64,000 bases of DNA from Anaerohabitans sp964387285 (GTDB lineage Bacteria; Zhuqueibacterota; Zhuqueibacteria; Residuimicrobiales; Residuimicrobiaceae): NCBI GenBank assembly GCA_964387285.1, contig CAYLWO010000015.1, positions 1 through 64,000 on the forward strand. The letters run 5' to 3'. Shown here piece by piece: positions 17,501-23,955 of the stretch. Within the stretch, counting starts at the first letter, position 1. Every line of letters starts with the position of its first letter. The notes under the pieces were generated by a model. It worked only from the letters and a program-made list of their open reading frames with translations. It was not told the DNA's origin and did no database searches. Both the position numbers and the translations under genes were made by a program.

Positions 17501-17781
17501 AACGCACCTGGGGCGGCGTGGTCGGCATCCGCGGATCCCTGCCGCTGCTGGACGGCGGTTATCTGAATCGCCCGGAATTTTCCCGTTACGATGTGGACGG
17601 TAAAGAATGGGTCATCGAGGGCAAGGGCGTAGAGCCGGATATCTATGTAGACAATGATCCGGCGGAAGAATACGGTGGTGTCGATGCGCAGTTGAATAAG
17701 GCTATCGAGGTGGTATTACAGGAACTGGCCACACAGGAAAAATCGATTCCGGCGCCGCCGGCTTGGCCGGATAAAAAATAA
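14542..17781 (+). CDS. Secreted tricorn protease homologue (S41 family)
   Basis: A 1079-residue protein with a signal peptide (LLLVLFLIGLATA) and the full tricorn architecture: a six-bladed propeller with WD40-like/TolB-like motifs (FSPDGQWLAFTA, WSPDGRRITFISDR), a second propeller region to about 690, a PDZ domain near 770-850 and an S41 catalytic core. His743 (SAGHAYV), nucleophile Ser967 (FSASDGD) and Glu1031 (GVEPD) line up with H746, S965 and E1023 of Thermoplasma tricorn. The serine that precedes the catalytic histidine there is Gly742 here. Tricorn degrades peptides to short fragments. The bacterial exported form probably works in the periplasm or outside the cell. GTGAGGAG before the ATG supports the start. 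A repeat array follows. Confidence 0.92.
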   Translation: MKKLLLVLFLIGLATAADEARLLRFPAVSKESVVFTYAGDLYTVPLRGGIARRLTGHEGFEMFARFSPDGQWLAFTAQYDGNTEVYLMPSQGGEPKRLTFTATLSRDDVSDRMGPNNIVMTWTSDGRSIVYRSRQASFNDFIGALYQVNRDGGLSQQLPLPRGGFCSFAPDGKQLAYNRVFREFRTWKRYRGGQADDIWIYDFASKKTENITSNPAQDIIPMWVGQKIYFISDRDENKRMNLFVYDVTNKQTRQLTQFKDYDVKFPSCNAQAIVFENGGYIYLFDVLSEKCERIPIIIANDMLYSRDEIRNVSDAIYGSALSPDGKRALFNSRGDVFSVPVKNGPTRNVTATPGVHERNPQWSPDGRRITFISDRSGEDEIYVQEQDGSAAAQAVTSGETTYKYRPLWSPDNKKILWSDRLQRLRYVDVDTRMIKEVAHAVRFEIRDYNWSPDSKWITWAQPEEKGMSNIYLYGLETGATICVTDNWYESYQPMFSADGKALFFVSDRDFNPIYSQTEWNHAYQDMARIYMVTLAKSTVSPFAPKSDEVEFKKMEEKQDQAKQKKIDSVATVVDVDGLRDRLLTLPITPGRYRNLASVGKQLFYIRAGSKDEKPRLFAYKFKELKEVDLGQVDGFTVSFDHKKMMLQQGKSWAIVDLPNAPVEVKEKLDQSFIEVRLDHTAEWTQIFHECWRQMREFFYAPNMHGVHWPAMRDKYAALLPYVRHRSDLTYVIGEMISELSAGHAYVGGGDMPHAKRVKTGLLGAQIVRDAKSGYYQIKRILAGQNWDKTLRSPLTEIGVDVMEGDYILAVNGRPTQTMNDIYESLLNTVDKQVTLTVNSKPEIPGQRTTVVVPIADESELYYFTWVQKNIEKVNQASNDRIGYLHVPDMGVKGLNEFVKYFYPQLQKKALIIDVRGNGGGNVSPMLIERLRREITMIEIARNTIPSTEPYQMIWGPKVCLIDEFSASDGDLFPYQFKKLNMGKLIGKRTWGGVVGIRGSLPLLDGGYLNRPEFSRYDVDGKEWVIEGKGVEPDIYVDNDPAEEYGGVDAQLNKAIEVVLQELATQEKSIPAPPAWPDKK

Positions 17782-17787
17782 GCGGCA

Positions 17788-17867
17788 CCCTTGCGAAGGT
17801 TATACTCAATTCGCGTGGTTTGAATTGGTAGAATCTCTTGTACTAATTCGCCAACCTTCGCAAGGTT
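17788..17867. repeat. Long-form CCTTGCGAAGG element (copy 4)
   Basis: CCCTTGCGAAGGT (17788-17800) and ACCTTCGCAAGGTTG (17853-17867) enclose about 52 bases. A second, related unit of about 80 bases begins at 17869 (GGCGAAAGCTATGCTCAATT...) and ends in AACCTTCGCAAGGTT at 18087-18101, so this is a tandem pair interrupted by the assembly gap. It fills 17782-18110, downstream of the tricorn gene. Confidence 0.75.
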
Positions 17868-17925
17868 GCCGGCGAAAGCTATGCTCAATTTGCATGGCGT
17901 GAATTAGTAGATCATCTGCTGCTAA

Positions 17926-18025
17926 NNNNNNNNNNNNNNNNNNNNNNNNNNNNNNNNNNNNNNNNNNNNNNNNNNNNNNNNNNNNNNNNNNNNNNNNNNN
18001 NNNNNNNNNNNNNNNNNNNNNNNNN
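17926..18025. other. Assembly gap of 100 N
   Basis: Exactly 100 N. The 55 bases before it (17871-17925) and after it (18026-18080) are identical, which is the signature of two contigs sharing one k-mer of 55. The true distance may be minus 55, or may hide extra repeat units. Confidence 0.9.
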
Positions 18026-18086
18026 GGCGAAAGCTATGCTCAATTTGCATGGCGTGAATTAGTAGATCATCTGCTGCTAATTCACC

Positions 18087-18101
18087 AACCTTCGCAAGGT
18101 T
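18087..18101. repeat. CCTTGCGAAGG family right arm (copy 5)
   Basis: AACCTTCGCAAGGTT closes the second unit of the tandem repeat that spans the gap. Confidence 0.65.
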
Positions 18102-18182
18102 GCGGAACATGCCTGAAACATGTTAGCGAACCAGGTCCAAAGCGCACAGGAGGTGCGCAATGTTTATAATGGAAGGAATAAA

Positions 18183-19253
18183 ATGAAAATACTCACCATC
18201 GTCGGCGCCCGCCCTCAGTTCATCAAGGCGGCGCCGGTCTCGCGCGCTCTGCGCAAAGGGTGTCGGGAATGTCTGGTGCACACCGGCCAGCACTATGATC
18301 AAAATATGTCCCAGCTGTTTTTCGATGAATTGGAAATCCCGGCGCCGGATCTCAATCTGGAGATCGGTTCCGGATCTCATGGCCTGCAGACCGGACAAAT
18401 GCTGGTGGCCATCGAACAGGTTTTGCTGCGAGAAAAACCGGACTGGGTGCTGGTCTACGGCGATACCAATTCGACCCTGGCCGGCGCGGTGGCGGCCGCC
18501 AAGCTGATGATCCCCATCGCGCATGTGGAAGCCGGCCTGCGCAGTTTTAACCGCACCATGCCGGAAGAGATCAATCGCATACTCACGGACCGCGTTTCAC
18601 AGCTGTTGTTTTGTCCCACGGTAACGGCTGAGAAACATCTGGCCAATGAAGGCATTCGCAACGGCGTGTATGTCACCGGCGATGTCATGTACGACGCTGC
18701 TTTGTATTTTGCCGGTCTCGCCAAAGAAAAATCAGCCATTCTGCAAAGGCTCGGGTTGTCCGGGAAATCTTTTATTCTGGCTACCATTCATCGCGCACAG
18801 AACACCGATGATCAGGCGACGTTAACGCGCATCGTGGAGGCGTTGCTGTCCAGTCAACAAACCGTTGTTTTCCCCGTTCATCCGCGCACACGCGGTTTTC
18901 TCGAACGGTATGGTCTCTTGCAAAGAATTCGCGCACACAACCAGCTGCATCTGTTGGAGCCGGTGGGGTATCTGGATATGATCCAGTTGGAACAAAACGC
19001 CGCTGTTATTGTCACAGATTCCGGCGGCGTGCAAAAGGAGGCCTATTTTTACAAAACGCCGTGCATTACACTGCGGGACGAGACCGAATGGACCGAAACA
19101 GTCAGCGACGGTTGGAATTTGTTGGTGGGCACGAATCAGGAAAAAATCGTTGATGCCATTACGAACTTTAACCCGCAACAAAGTCAGGGTAATCACTACG
19201 GCGATGGTCATGCGGGAGAAAAGATCGCCGGGATTATGGCATCGATGCCTTGA
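18183..19253 (+). CDS. wecB: UDP-N-acetylglucosamine 2-epimerase (non-hydrolysing)
   Basis: A 356-residue enzyme that interconverts UDP-GlcNAc and UDP-ManNAc in the cytoplasm. Signature motifs are the N-terminal GARPQFIKAAP, HTGQHYD, YGDTNSTLAGA, HVEAGLRSFNRTMPEEINR, TDSGGVQKEA and the RDETEWTE loop. Length matches the family (about 360-380). The ATG at 18183 is chosen for GGAAGGA five bases upstream; a longer frame back to 18120 has no support. UDP-ManNAc made here would feed the surrounding exopolysaccharide cluster. The last codons overlap the start of a dispersed repeat (copy 2 of the CATTGCGA family), so the exact C-terminal end may have been reshaped. Confidence 0.95.
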   Translation: MKILTIVGARPQFIKAAPVSRALRKGCRECLVHTGQHYDQNMSQLFFDELEIPAPDLNLEIGSGSHGLQTGQMLVAIEQVLLREKPDWVLVYGDTNSTLAGAVAAAKLMIPIAHVEAGLRSFNRTMPEEINRILTDRVSQLLFCPTVTAEKHLANEGIRNGVYVTGDVMYDAALYFAGLAKEKSAILQRLGLSGKSFILATIHRAQNTDDQATLTRIVEALLSSQQTVVFPVHPRTRGFLERYGLLQRIRAHNQLHLLEPVGYLDMIQLEQNAAVIVTDSGGVQKEAYFYKTPCITLRDETEWTETVSDGWNLLVGTNQEKIVDAITNFNPQQSQGNHYGDGHAGEKIAGIMASMP

Positions 19254-19352
19254 TGGCCCCACTGACGCAAAAACCGTGTCATTGCGAACGCAGGCACATT
19301 TGCCGACAAAGAGGATTATCTGTGCTGGAGTGAAGCAATCTCCTTTTACACC
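19240..19352 (+). repeat. CATTGCGA...GAAGCAATC dispersed repeat (copy 2)
   Basis: The sequence matches the copies at 14273 and 27921: AAAAACCGTGTCATTGCGAA near 19269, then GCTGGAGTGAAGCAATC near 19324. The similarity to copy 1 extends upstream into the last codons of the epimerase gene (GCATCGATGCC). Confidence 0.7.
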
Positions 19353-19422
19353 TAGCATATTATTAAAAGTCGAATAATAGGATGATCTTTCCCAGACCAT
19401 TTGATTTTTATTGTTTTTAGAT

Positions 19423-19455
19423 ATTACTTTCCTTACCTTTAGTAAGGAAAGTAAT
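19423..19455. promoter_or_regulatory. Perfect 14-bp inverted repeat, probable VapBC operator
   Basis: ATTACTTTCCTTAC (19423-19436) and its exact reverse complement (19442-19455) are separated by five bases and end ten bases before the antitoxin ATG. Autorepression by the antitoxin-toxin complex at such dyads is the rule for vapBC. Confidence 0.75.
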
Positions 19456-19465
19456 GGAGTAGGTT

Positions 19466-19702
19466 ATGACTAGTACAATTACCAGCAAAGGTCAGGTTAC
19501 CATACCAAAGCCGGTTAGAGATCGACTGAAATTGCATCCGGGTGATACGATTGATTTTATTATTGAAGCGGACGGTCATATCCGGATTGCCGTGGTGGCC
19601 GAGTCGATTCGAAAACTCAAAGGTATGGCGCCCAGGCCCAAAAAAGTCGTCAGTCTCGAACAGATGCAGGACGCCATTGAAAAAAATCGGGCATCATCAT
19701 GA
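19466..19702 (+). CDS. vapB: AbrB/MazE-type antitoxin (VapB-like)
   Basis: A 78-residue protein with a SpoVT/AbrB swapped-hairpin DNA-binding domain: TSTITSKGQVTIPKPVRDRLKL followed by GDTIDFIIE and IRIAVV (residues 2-48). The C-terminal tail (LKGMAPRPKKVVSLEQMQDAIE) is of the kind that wraps and blocks the toxin. It overlaps the toxin gene by four bases (ATGA), so the two are translationally coupled. A perfect dyad lies directly upstream, which suggests autorepression. GGAG at 19456-19459 serves as the ribosome-binding site and touches the dyad. Confidence 0.88.
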   Translation: MTSTITSKGQVTIPKPVRDRLKLHPGDTIDFIIEADGHIRIAVVAESIRKLKGMAPRPKKVVSLEQMQDAIEKNRASS

Positions 19703-20094
19703 TTGGCCTGGATACCAAGGTCCTGATCCGGTTCATCGTCCAGGATGATCCGTCGCAGAGCGTCAAGGCCGAAAAATTCATTTCTGCAAAAATTGACACA
19801 GATTCACCCGGCTATGTCAATGCCGTTGTGCTGTGCGAGGTGATTTGGGTGCTAAAAAGAGCCTATCATTATGACAAGCCTGTTATCATTTCCATCCTCC
19901 GCCAATTGCTCAACACGCAGGAATTGATGATTGAACAATCCGATGCTGCGCGACAGGCGCTGGCTTCTTTTGCAACAGGTGATGCGGATTTTTCGGATTA
20001 TTACATCGCAGCCATGAATCGCCTGGCCGGATGTAAATACACTGCGACTTTCGATCGTCAGGCAGGCAAACATGCGGATTTTGTCCTGTTGTAG
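19699..20094 (+). CDS. vapC: PIN-domain ribonuclease toxin (VapC-like)
   Basis: A 131-residue PIN-domain protein, the expected VapC length. The predicted metal-binding acids are Asp5 (GLDTK), Glu47 (CEVIW), Asp100 in the ADFSDYYIA motif and Asp119 (TFDRQA). Residue 7 is Lys where the family usually has Asn (DTN), close to the active site, which may weaken or alter activity. VapC toxins cut tRNA or rRNA and are held inactive by the antitoxin encoded just upstream. The pair sits in a repeat-rich junction between exopolysaccharide blocks, as expected for a mobile accessory module. Confidence 0.88.
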   Translation: MIGLDTKVLIRFIVQDDPSQSVKAEKFISAKIDTDSPGYVNAVVLCEVIWVLKRAYHYDKPVIISILRQLLNTQELMIEQSDAARQALASFATGDADFSDYYIAAMNRLAGCKYTATFDRQAGKHADFVLL

Positions 20095-20186
20095 TATGTT
20101 CTGTTTCCGGCGTTCGAGCTTAACTACCGGCTCGCTTTGTATGAGCATTCTGCCTCTACAAATTTATTTTTAGCCTGAAAAATTCA

Positions 20187-20299
20187 TTAACCACGAAGGC
20201 ACGAAGCACACGAAAAAAGACAACTAGTATCATGTTTAAAAAACTTGATTATGTAAAGAATTGCTCTTGTTTCCTTCGTGACCTTTGTGTTCTTCATGG
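20187..20299. repeat. Interrupted inverted repeat (CCACGAAGG...CCTTCGTG type)
   Basis: TTAACCACGAAGGCACGAAG (20188-20207) is mirrored by TTCCTTCGTGACCTTTGTG (20271-20289) and TTCATGG about 65 bases later. This is a noncoding palindrome type seen in many bacterial genomes. It is the main content of the gene-free stretch 20095-20407. Confidence 0.55.
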
Positions 20300-20356
20300 A
20301 AAAATTAAACTGCTGGAGTTGGTCGTTCATTACATTGTGATCATAAATGTTTTATT

Positions 20357-20384
20357 TTGACATTTGTCGGAAATTTTGATTAAT
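20357..20384 (+). promoter_or_regulatory. Possible sigma-70 promoter
   Basis: TTGACA (20357-20362) followed at 16 bases by ATTAAT. The -35 box is perfect and the -10 box matches 4 of 6. It lies 24 bases before the start of the isomerase-like gene. Confidence 0.3.
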
Positions 20385-20407
20385 TCAGGCTAATAGAGGA
20401 ATTTTTC

Positions 20408-21241
20408 ATGTCTATACAACCGTTACCCAATTTAAACCGCTGCTGTATTCATACCATAACCACCAAACCCTGGTCGCTGAGTCAGGCAGTGGAAAAATAC
20501 AGTCAAGCCGGCATTAAAGGAATTACGGTGTGGCGACAATGGCTGCAAGGATGGGATTTCGCAGACAGCCGGCGAGTCATTCACGACTCTGGTCTAACCG
20601 CAGTTTCGGTTTGTCGCGGCGGCTTTTTCCCGGCCTTGACCGGAGAGAAACGACAACAAGCCATTGACGATAATCGTCGCGCTATTGACGAGGCCGCAGG
20701 AATCGGCGCGCCCCTGGTGGTGCTGGTGTGCGGCGCTGATCCCGGTCAATCATTGGTCGAATCGCGTATACAGATCACCGACGGCATTGCTGCGGTGTTG
20801 CCGCATGCACAGGCCTGCGGCGTCAAGCTGGCCATAGAACCGTTGCATCCCATGTACGCTAACGATCGGTCGGCTGTCAATACTTTAAAACAAGCCAATG
20901 ACATGTGTGATGCGTTATCGCATCCAAATGTATGCGTGGCAGTGGATGTATATCATCTGTGGTGGGATGCAGAGTTGCAGGAACAAATCCGACGCTGCGG
21001 CCAGTCAGGATATTTGGCCGCGTTCCATGTGTGCGACTGGCTTACGCCGACGAACGATTTTCTTAATGATCGCGGTTTGATGGGCGAGGGGTGCATTCCT
21101 ATCCGCCAGATCCGCGAATGGGTGGAGGAGAGCGGTTTTAACGGATTTATTGAGGTGGAAATTTTTTCCAATCGCTGGTGGCTGACGGATCAGGATCTGT
21201 TTTTACAGAACATCATCAAAGCGTATTTACTCAACGTGTAA
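20408..21241 (+). CDS. Sugar phosphate isomerase/epimerase family protein (TIM barrel)
   Basis: A 277-residue member of the xylose-isomerase-like TIM barrel family (AP endonuclease 2 superfamily). The metal-ligand pattern is visible: Glu in KLAIEPLHP, Asp in AVDVYHLWWD, His in AAFHVCDW and Glu in FIEVEIFSNRWW. Such proteins isomerise or epimerise free or phosphorylated sugars, inositols or hydroxypyruvate. No signal peptide is present, so it is cytoplasmic. TAGAGGAA lies upstream of the ATG. It is not obviously in an operon and converges with the esterase gene at 21285. The substrate cannot be assigned. Confidence 0.82.
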   Translation: MSIQPLPNLNRCCIHTITTKPWSLSQAVEKYSQAGIKGITVWRQWLQGWDFADSRRVIHDSGLTAVSVCRGGFFPALTGEKRQQAIDDNRRAIDEAAGIGAPLVVLVCGADPGQSLVESRIQITDGIAAVLPHAQACGVKLAIEPLHPMYANDRSAVNTLKQANDMCDALSHPNVCVAVDVYHLWWDAELQEQIRRCGQSGYLAAFHVCDWLTPTNDFLNDRGLMGEGCIPIRQIREWVEESGFNGFIEVEIFSNRWWLTDQDLFLQNIIKAYLLNV

Positions 21242-21284
21242 CGTTCCAACGTGAGCACGTGCGCACGTGTCAACGTGCACACGT
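21241..21284. repeat. ACGTG-rich short repeats between converging genes
   Basis: ACGTGAGCACGT, GCACGTGTCAACGTGC and similar overlapping palindromic words fill the 43 bases between two convergent stop codons. They may form a bidirectional hairpin terminator, though no T-run is seen. Confidence 0.4.
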
Positions 21285-22157
21285 CTATCTGTGAAATCCC
21301 TGCGAAATGAATTTCAATCCGTCGACAATGCCGCTGCGCCAATACGGCCACGAATGTTTGCCGTCGCGCATGCGATACTCGTGTGGAATTTGTTTCTCCT
21401 TCAAAGCCACATGCAGCAGGGCGTTACCGACAGAGAGGAAATCGTCGTCCCCGCAGTCGATCCACCAGTTGACCTTTTTCATGGAATCCGGCGCTGCGGT
21501 TTTGACCATGTCCAGGATCATATGATTGCGAAAATGCGGGGTAAAACGCGCTTCGCCCTGCAGACCCGGTCCCACCAGCTCTGAGAAACGTTTGTCCCAG
21601 CTAGCCTGATCCATGGCCAGGATATCTTCGCGCGTGCGCACGGCTGCGCTCAAGGCCACGCAATAACCGAAAACATCGGGGTGGTGCAAAGACCAGAGCA
21701 GAGAACCGTAGCCGCCCATGGACAGTCCACCCACAGCGCGGTATTGGCGCAGCGTGCGCGTTCGCCAGTTGTTGTCGATGTAGGGTATAAATTCTTTGAT
21801 AATCATATCTTCGTAGGGCGCCCGGCCCTGCGCATCGTTCATGTACCAGGTAACGCCGCCGTCGGGCATGACAATGATCATGGGCGCCACGTCGCCGGCC
21901 AGAATCAAACGATCGGCGATCTGTGGGATCTCGCCGAATTGCACCCAGCCGGTTTCATCGTCCGTATAGCCGTGCAAGAGGTATAGAACCGGATAGCGAC
22001 GGGTGGAAGCATCGTAATCGGGCGGCAGATAAACGGCAAATTGCACCGATTTCTTCATCAGCTTGCTGGAGAATTCCAGACCTTCCAGGACTTTGGCCGG
22101 CAAGGGCGCGGCGAACAGCAATGCCAGAAATAAAAAAATCAGCTTACTCATCTTCAT
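21285..22157 (-). CDS. Secreted esterase (esterase D/feruloyl-esterase-like)
   Basis: A 290-residue alpha/beta-hydrolase with a signal peptide (LIFLFLALLFAAPLPA). Motifs: YLLHGYTDDETGW for the oxyanion loop, Ser146 in GLSMGGYG, an acidic residue in WWIDCGDDDF and His in RDGKHSWPYW. This is the pattern of the esterase D family (S-formylglutathione hydrolase, feruloyl/acetyl-xylan esterases, enterochelin-esterase-like). An exported form suggests deacylation of polysaccharide. It starts 15 bases downstream of the sulfatase stop with AAAGGAACAGGA before its ATG, so the two form a minus-strand operon. Confidence 0.85.
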   Translation of the reverse strand: MKMSKLIFLFLALLFAAPLPAKVLEGLEFSSKLMKKSVQFAVYLPPDYDASTRRYPVLYLLHGYTDDETGWVQFGEIPQIADRLILAGDVAPMIIVMPDGGVTWYMNDAQGRAPYEDMIIKEFIPYIDNNWRTRTLRQYRAVGGLSMGGYGSLLWSLHHPDVFGYCVALSAAVRTREDILAMDQASWDKRFSELVGPGLQGEARFTPHFRNHMILDMVKTAAPDSMKKVNWWIDCGDDDFLSVGNALLHVALKEKQIPHEYRMRDGKHSWPYWRSGIVDGLKFISQGFHR

Positions 22158-22172
22158 ATCCTGTTCCTTTCT

Positions 22173-23813
22173 TTATGCGGATTCAATTTCAAATTGTCCT
22201 TTTACTTCAGCGCTTTCTTTATAACCATAGCGGATCGCTTTGCAGCGCAACAGCCCGCAGGTCAGGCGAATCGGTTTCGAGAATAAATGCCAGTGCGGTT
22301 CCGGTTTGCTCTCGTCAGTGTAGACAATAGATGCCCCCGGCGTTTTGCAGGTCAATTTCACGGTTGGCCATGTTTTGTACCGACCTGGAACCGGATGCAT
22401 GGACGGGAGTGCGGTTTGCGGTTGTTGTCCGTTGGGCCACATGCGGGCAACCATTTCCTTTTCCGGAATCTCGCCCATGTCGTGAATATTTTTTCGCCAT
22501 TTCTCAAGCGCCTTGCGCAGCCGCAGCAGATCATTTTTGCATGACGGGTCCTGTGCGAGATTGTTGATTTCATAGGGATCATTGACGACATCGTACAGCT
22601 CTTCCGCTGGTTTGGATTCTGCAAAAAAAAGTGTTTGCGGCCCCATAAGCTTTCCTTCAGCATGCAACCGCCGCCACTCCTGCATGGTCGGCATTTGATC
22701 CATGTATTCGATGTTTTGACAATACGGTTTTTCCGGTTGATAGTTGCGCACATATTTGAACCGTTCATCGCGCACGGCGCGGATGTAATCGTAGGTTTCG
22801 TCCATACGGTCGCGAGCGGCATAGATATATCGGCGCGCCGGTTTCTCCTGTGCGCCGAGAAAAGCCTGGCCTTGCATGTATTTAGGAACGGCTGCGTTGG
22901 CCAACGAAAGCACGGTCGGAGCAAAATCCACAAAACTGACCAGACGGTCGCTAACGGTTCCAGGCAAAAACTTTCCGGGCCAACGGATTAACAGCGGCAC
23001 ATGCAGTCCGGAATCATAGAGCCAGCGCTTGGCGCGCGGCAAACCGCGACCGTTGTCGCCAAAAATAAAGACAATGGTTGTTTCCTCAAGACCGTCCTCA
23101 GACAGTTCAGCCAGGCGAACGCCGATCTGCGCGTCCACGGTATTTATATTATCATAGTAGCGGGCGTAATCTTTGCGCACCAGCGGGGTGTCGGGATAAT
23201 AGGGCGGCAGCTGGATGGCAGCGGGATCGGTTATCGCCTTTTTGTCCAACGGCATGCGTATTTGACTTTCATGACAGGCTGTGTGATTTATTACGGTGAA
23301 AAACGGTTGTCCTGCCGTTCGGTTGCGCCAATGAGCCGTCTGGCTGCACTCATCCCACACAGAAACCGGTTCGCCGAATTGATAATCGGTTTTCACATTG
23401 TTGCTGCAATAATATCCGGCTGCACGGAGATACTCGGCAAAATGCTTGACATAGGCCGGCGGCGCCGCTTCATAGGGCCTGGGCAGCCAGGGAAAATCTT
23501 TCGTCCTCGTACGCATATGATGACAGCCGATGCTGTTCGAGTACATGCCTGTGGCCAGGCAGGCGCGGCTGGGCGCGCACACGCCGGAAACAGAAAAACA
23601 GTGGGTATAACGCACGGCTTGTTGTGCAAAGGCATCGATGTTCGGCGTATGGGCTACTGCATCGCCATAACAGCCCAGATCCGGACAAACATCCTCCATG
23701 GTCAGCCACAGGATGTTGGGGCGAATTTTGTTGTTTGCCAGCCATAATCCGCTACAGGCCAATGCCGTCGCTGCCATAAATTGACGCCGCGTCACGGTTT
23801 TGCGACCAGACAT
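22173..23813 (-). CDS. Sulfatase (type I, formylglycine-dependent) with Tat-like signal
   Basis: A 546-residue sulfatase of the alkaline phosphatase superfamily. Metal ligands lie in RPNILWLTMEDVCPD; the maturation motif C-A-P-S-R places the formylglycine precursor at Cys79 and Arg at 83. A Tat-type signal (TRRQFM followed by a hydrophobic stretch) indicates export after folding. The domain resembles N-sulfoglucosamine sulfohydrolase-like enzymes. The C-terminal 70 residues (TWPTVKLTCKTPGASIVYTDESKP) look like a CHB_HEX_C_1-type beta module, an accessory part seen on some bacterial sulfatases. It is the first gene of a two-gene operon with the esterase, pointing to removal of sulfate and ester groups from a glycan. 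No maturation enzyme is in the window. Confidence 0.92.
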   Translation of the reverse strand: MSGRKTVTRRQFMAATALACSGLWLANNKIRPNILWLTMEDVCPDLGCYGDAVAHTPNIDAFAQQAVRYTHCFSVSGVCAPSRACLATGMYSNSIGCHHMRTRTKDFPWLPRPYEAAPPAYVKHFAEYLRAAGYYCSNNVKTDYQFGEPVSVWDECSQTAHWRNRTAGQPFFTVINHTACHESQIRMPLDKKAITDPAAIQLPPYYPDTPLVRKDYARYYDNINTVDAQIGVRLAELSEDGLEETTIVFIFGDNGRGLPRAKRWLYDSGLHVPLLIRWPGKFLPGTVSDRLVSFVDFAPTVLSLANAAVPKYMQGQAFLGAQEKPARRYIYAARDRMDETYDYIRAVRDERFKYVRNYQPEKPYCQNIEYMDQMPTMQEWRRLHAEGKLMGPQTLFFAESKPAEELYDVVNDPYEINNLAQDPSCKNDLLRLRKALEKWRKNIHDMGEIPEKEMVARMWPNGQQPQTALPSMHPVPGRYKTWPTVKLTCKTPGASIVYTDESKPEPHWHLFSKPIRLTCGLLRCKAIRYGYKESAEVKGQFEIESA

Positions 23814-23955
23814 GAGCTACCCCTTTTTAATTTATTGATAATTTTACTGAATTTACGGCCATAATGCAAGTTTTTTATAAGCATTAAATAGTTTTTAGCT
23901 TGATTAAATTCAAAAAATGTCTAAGTTAGTGGAATGATATTTTAAAAAATAAGGA

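Noticed and set aside
17788..18101. CRISPR-like array
   Set aside because: Only two related units of about 80 bases with palindromic arms are seen; there are no uniform spacers and no cas genes in the window.
18120..18182. Extended N terminus of the UDP-GlcNAc 2-epimerase
   Set aside because: The family begins at MKILTIVGARPQF, and GGAAGGA is placed for the ATG at 18183.
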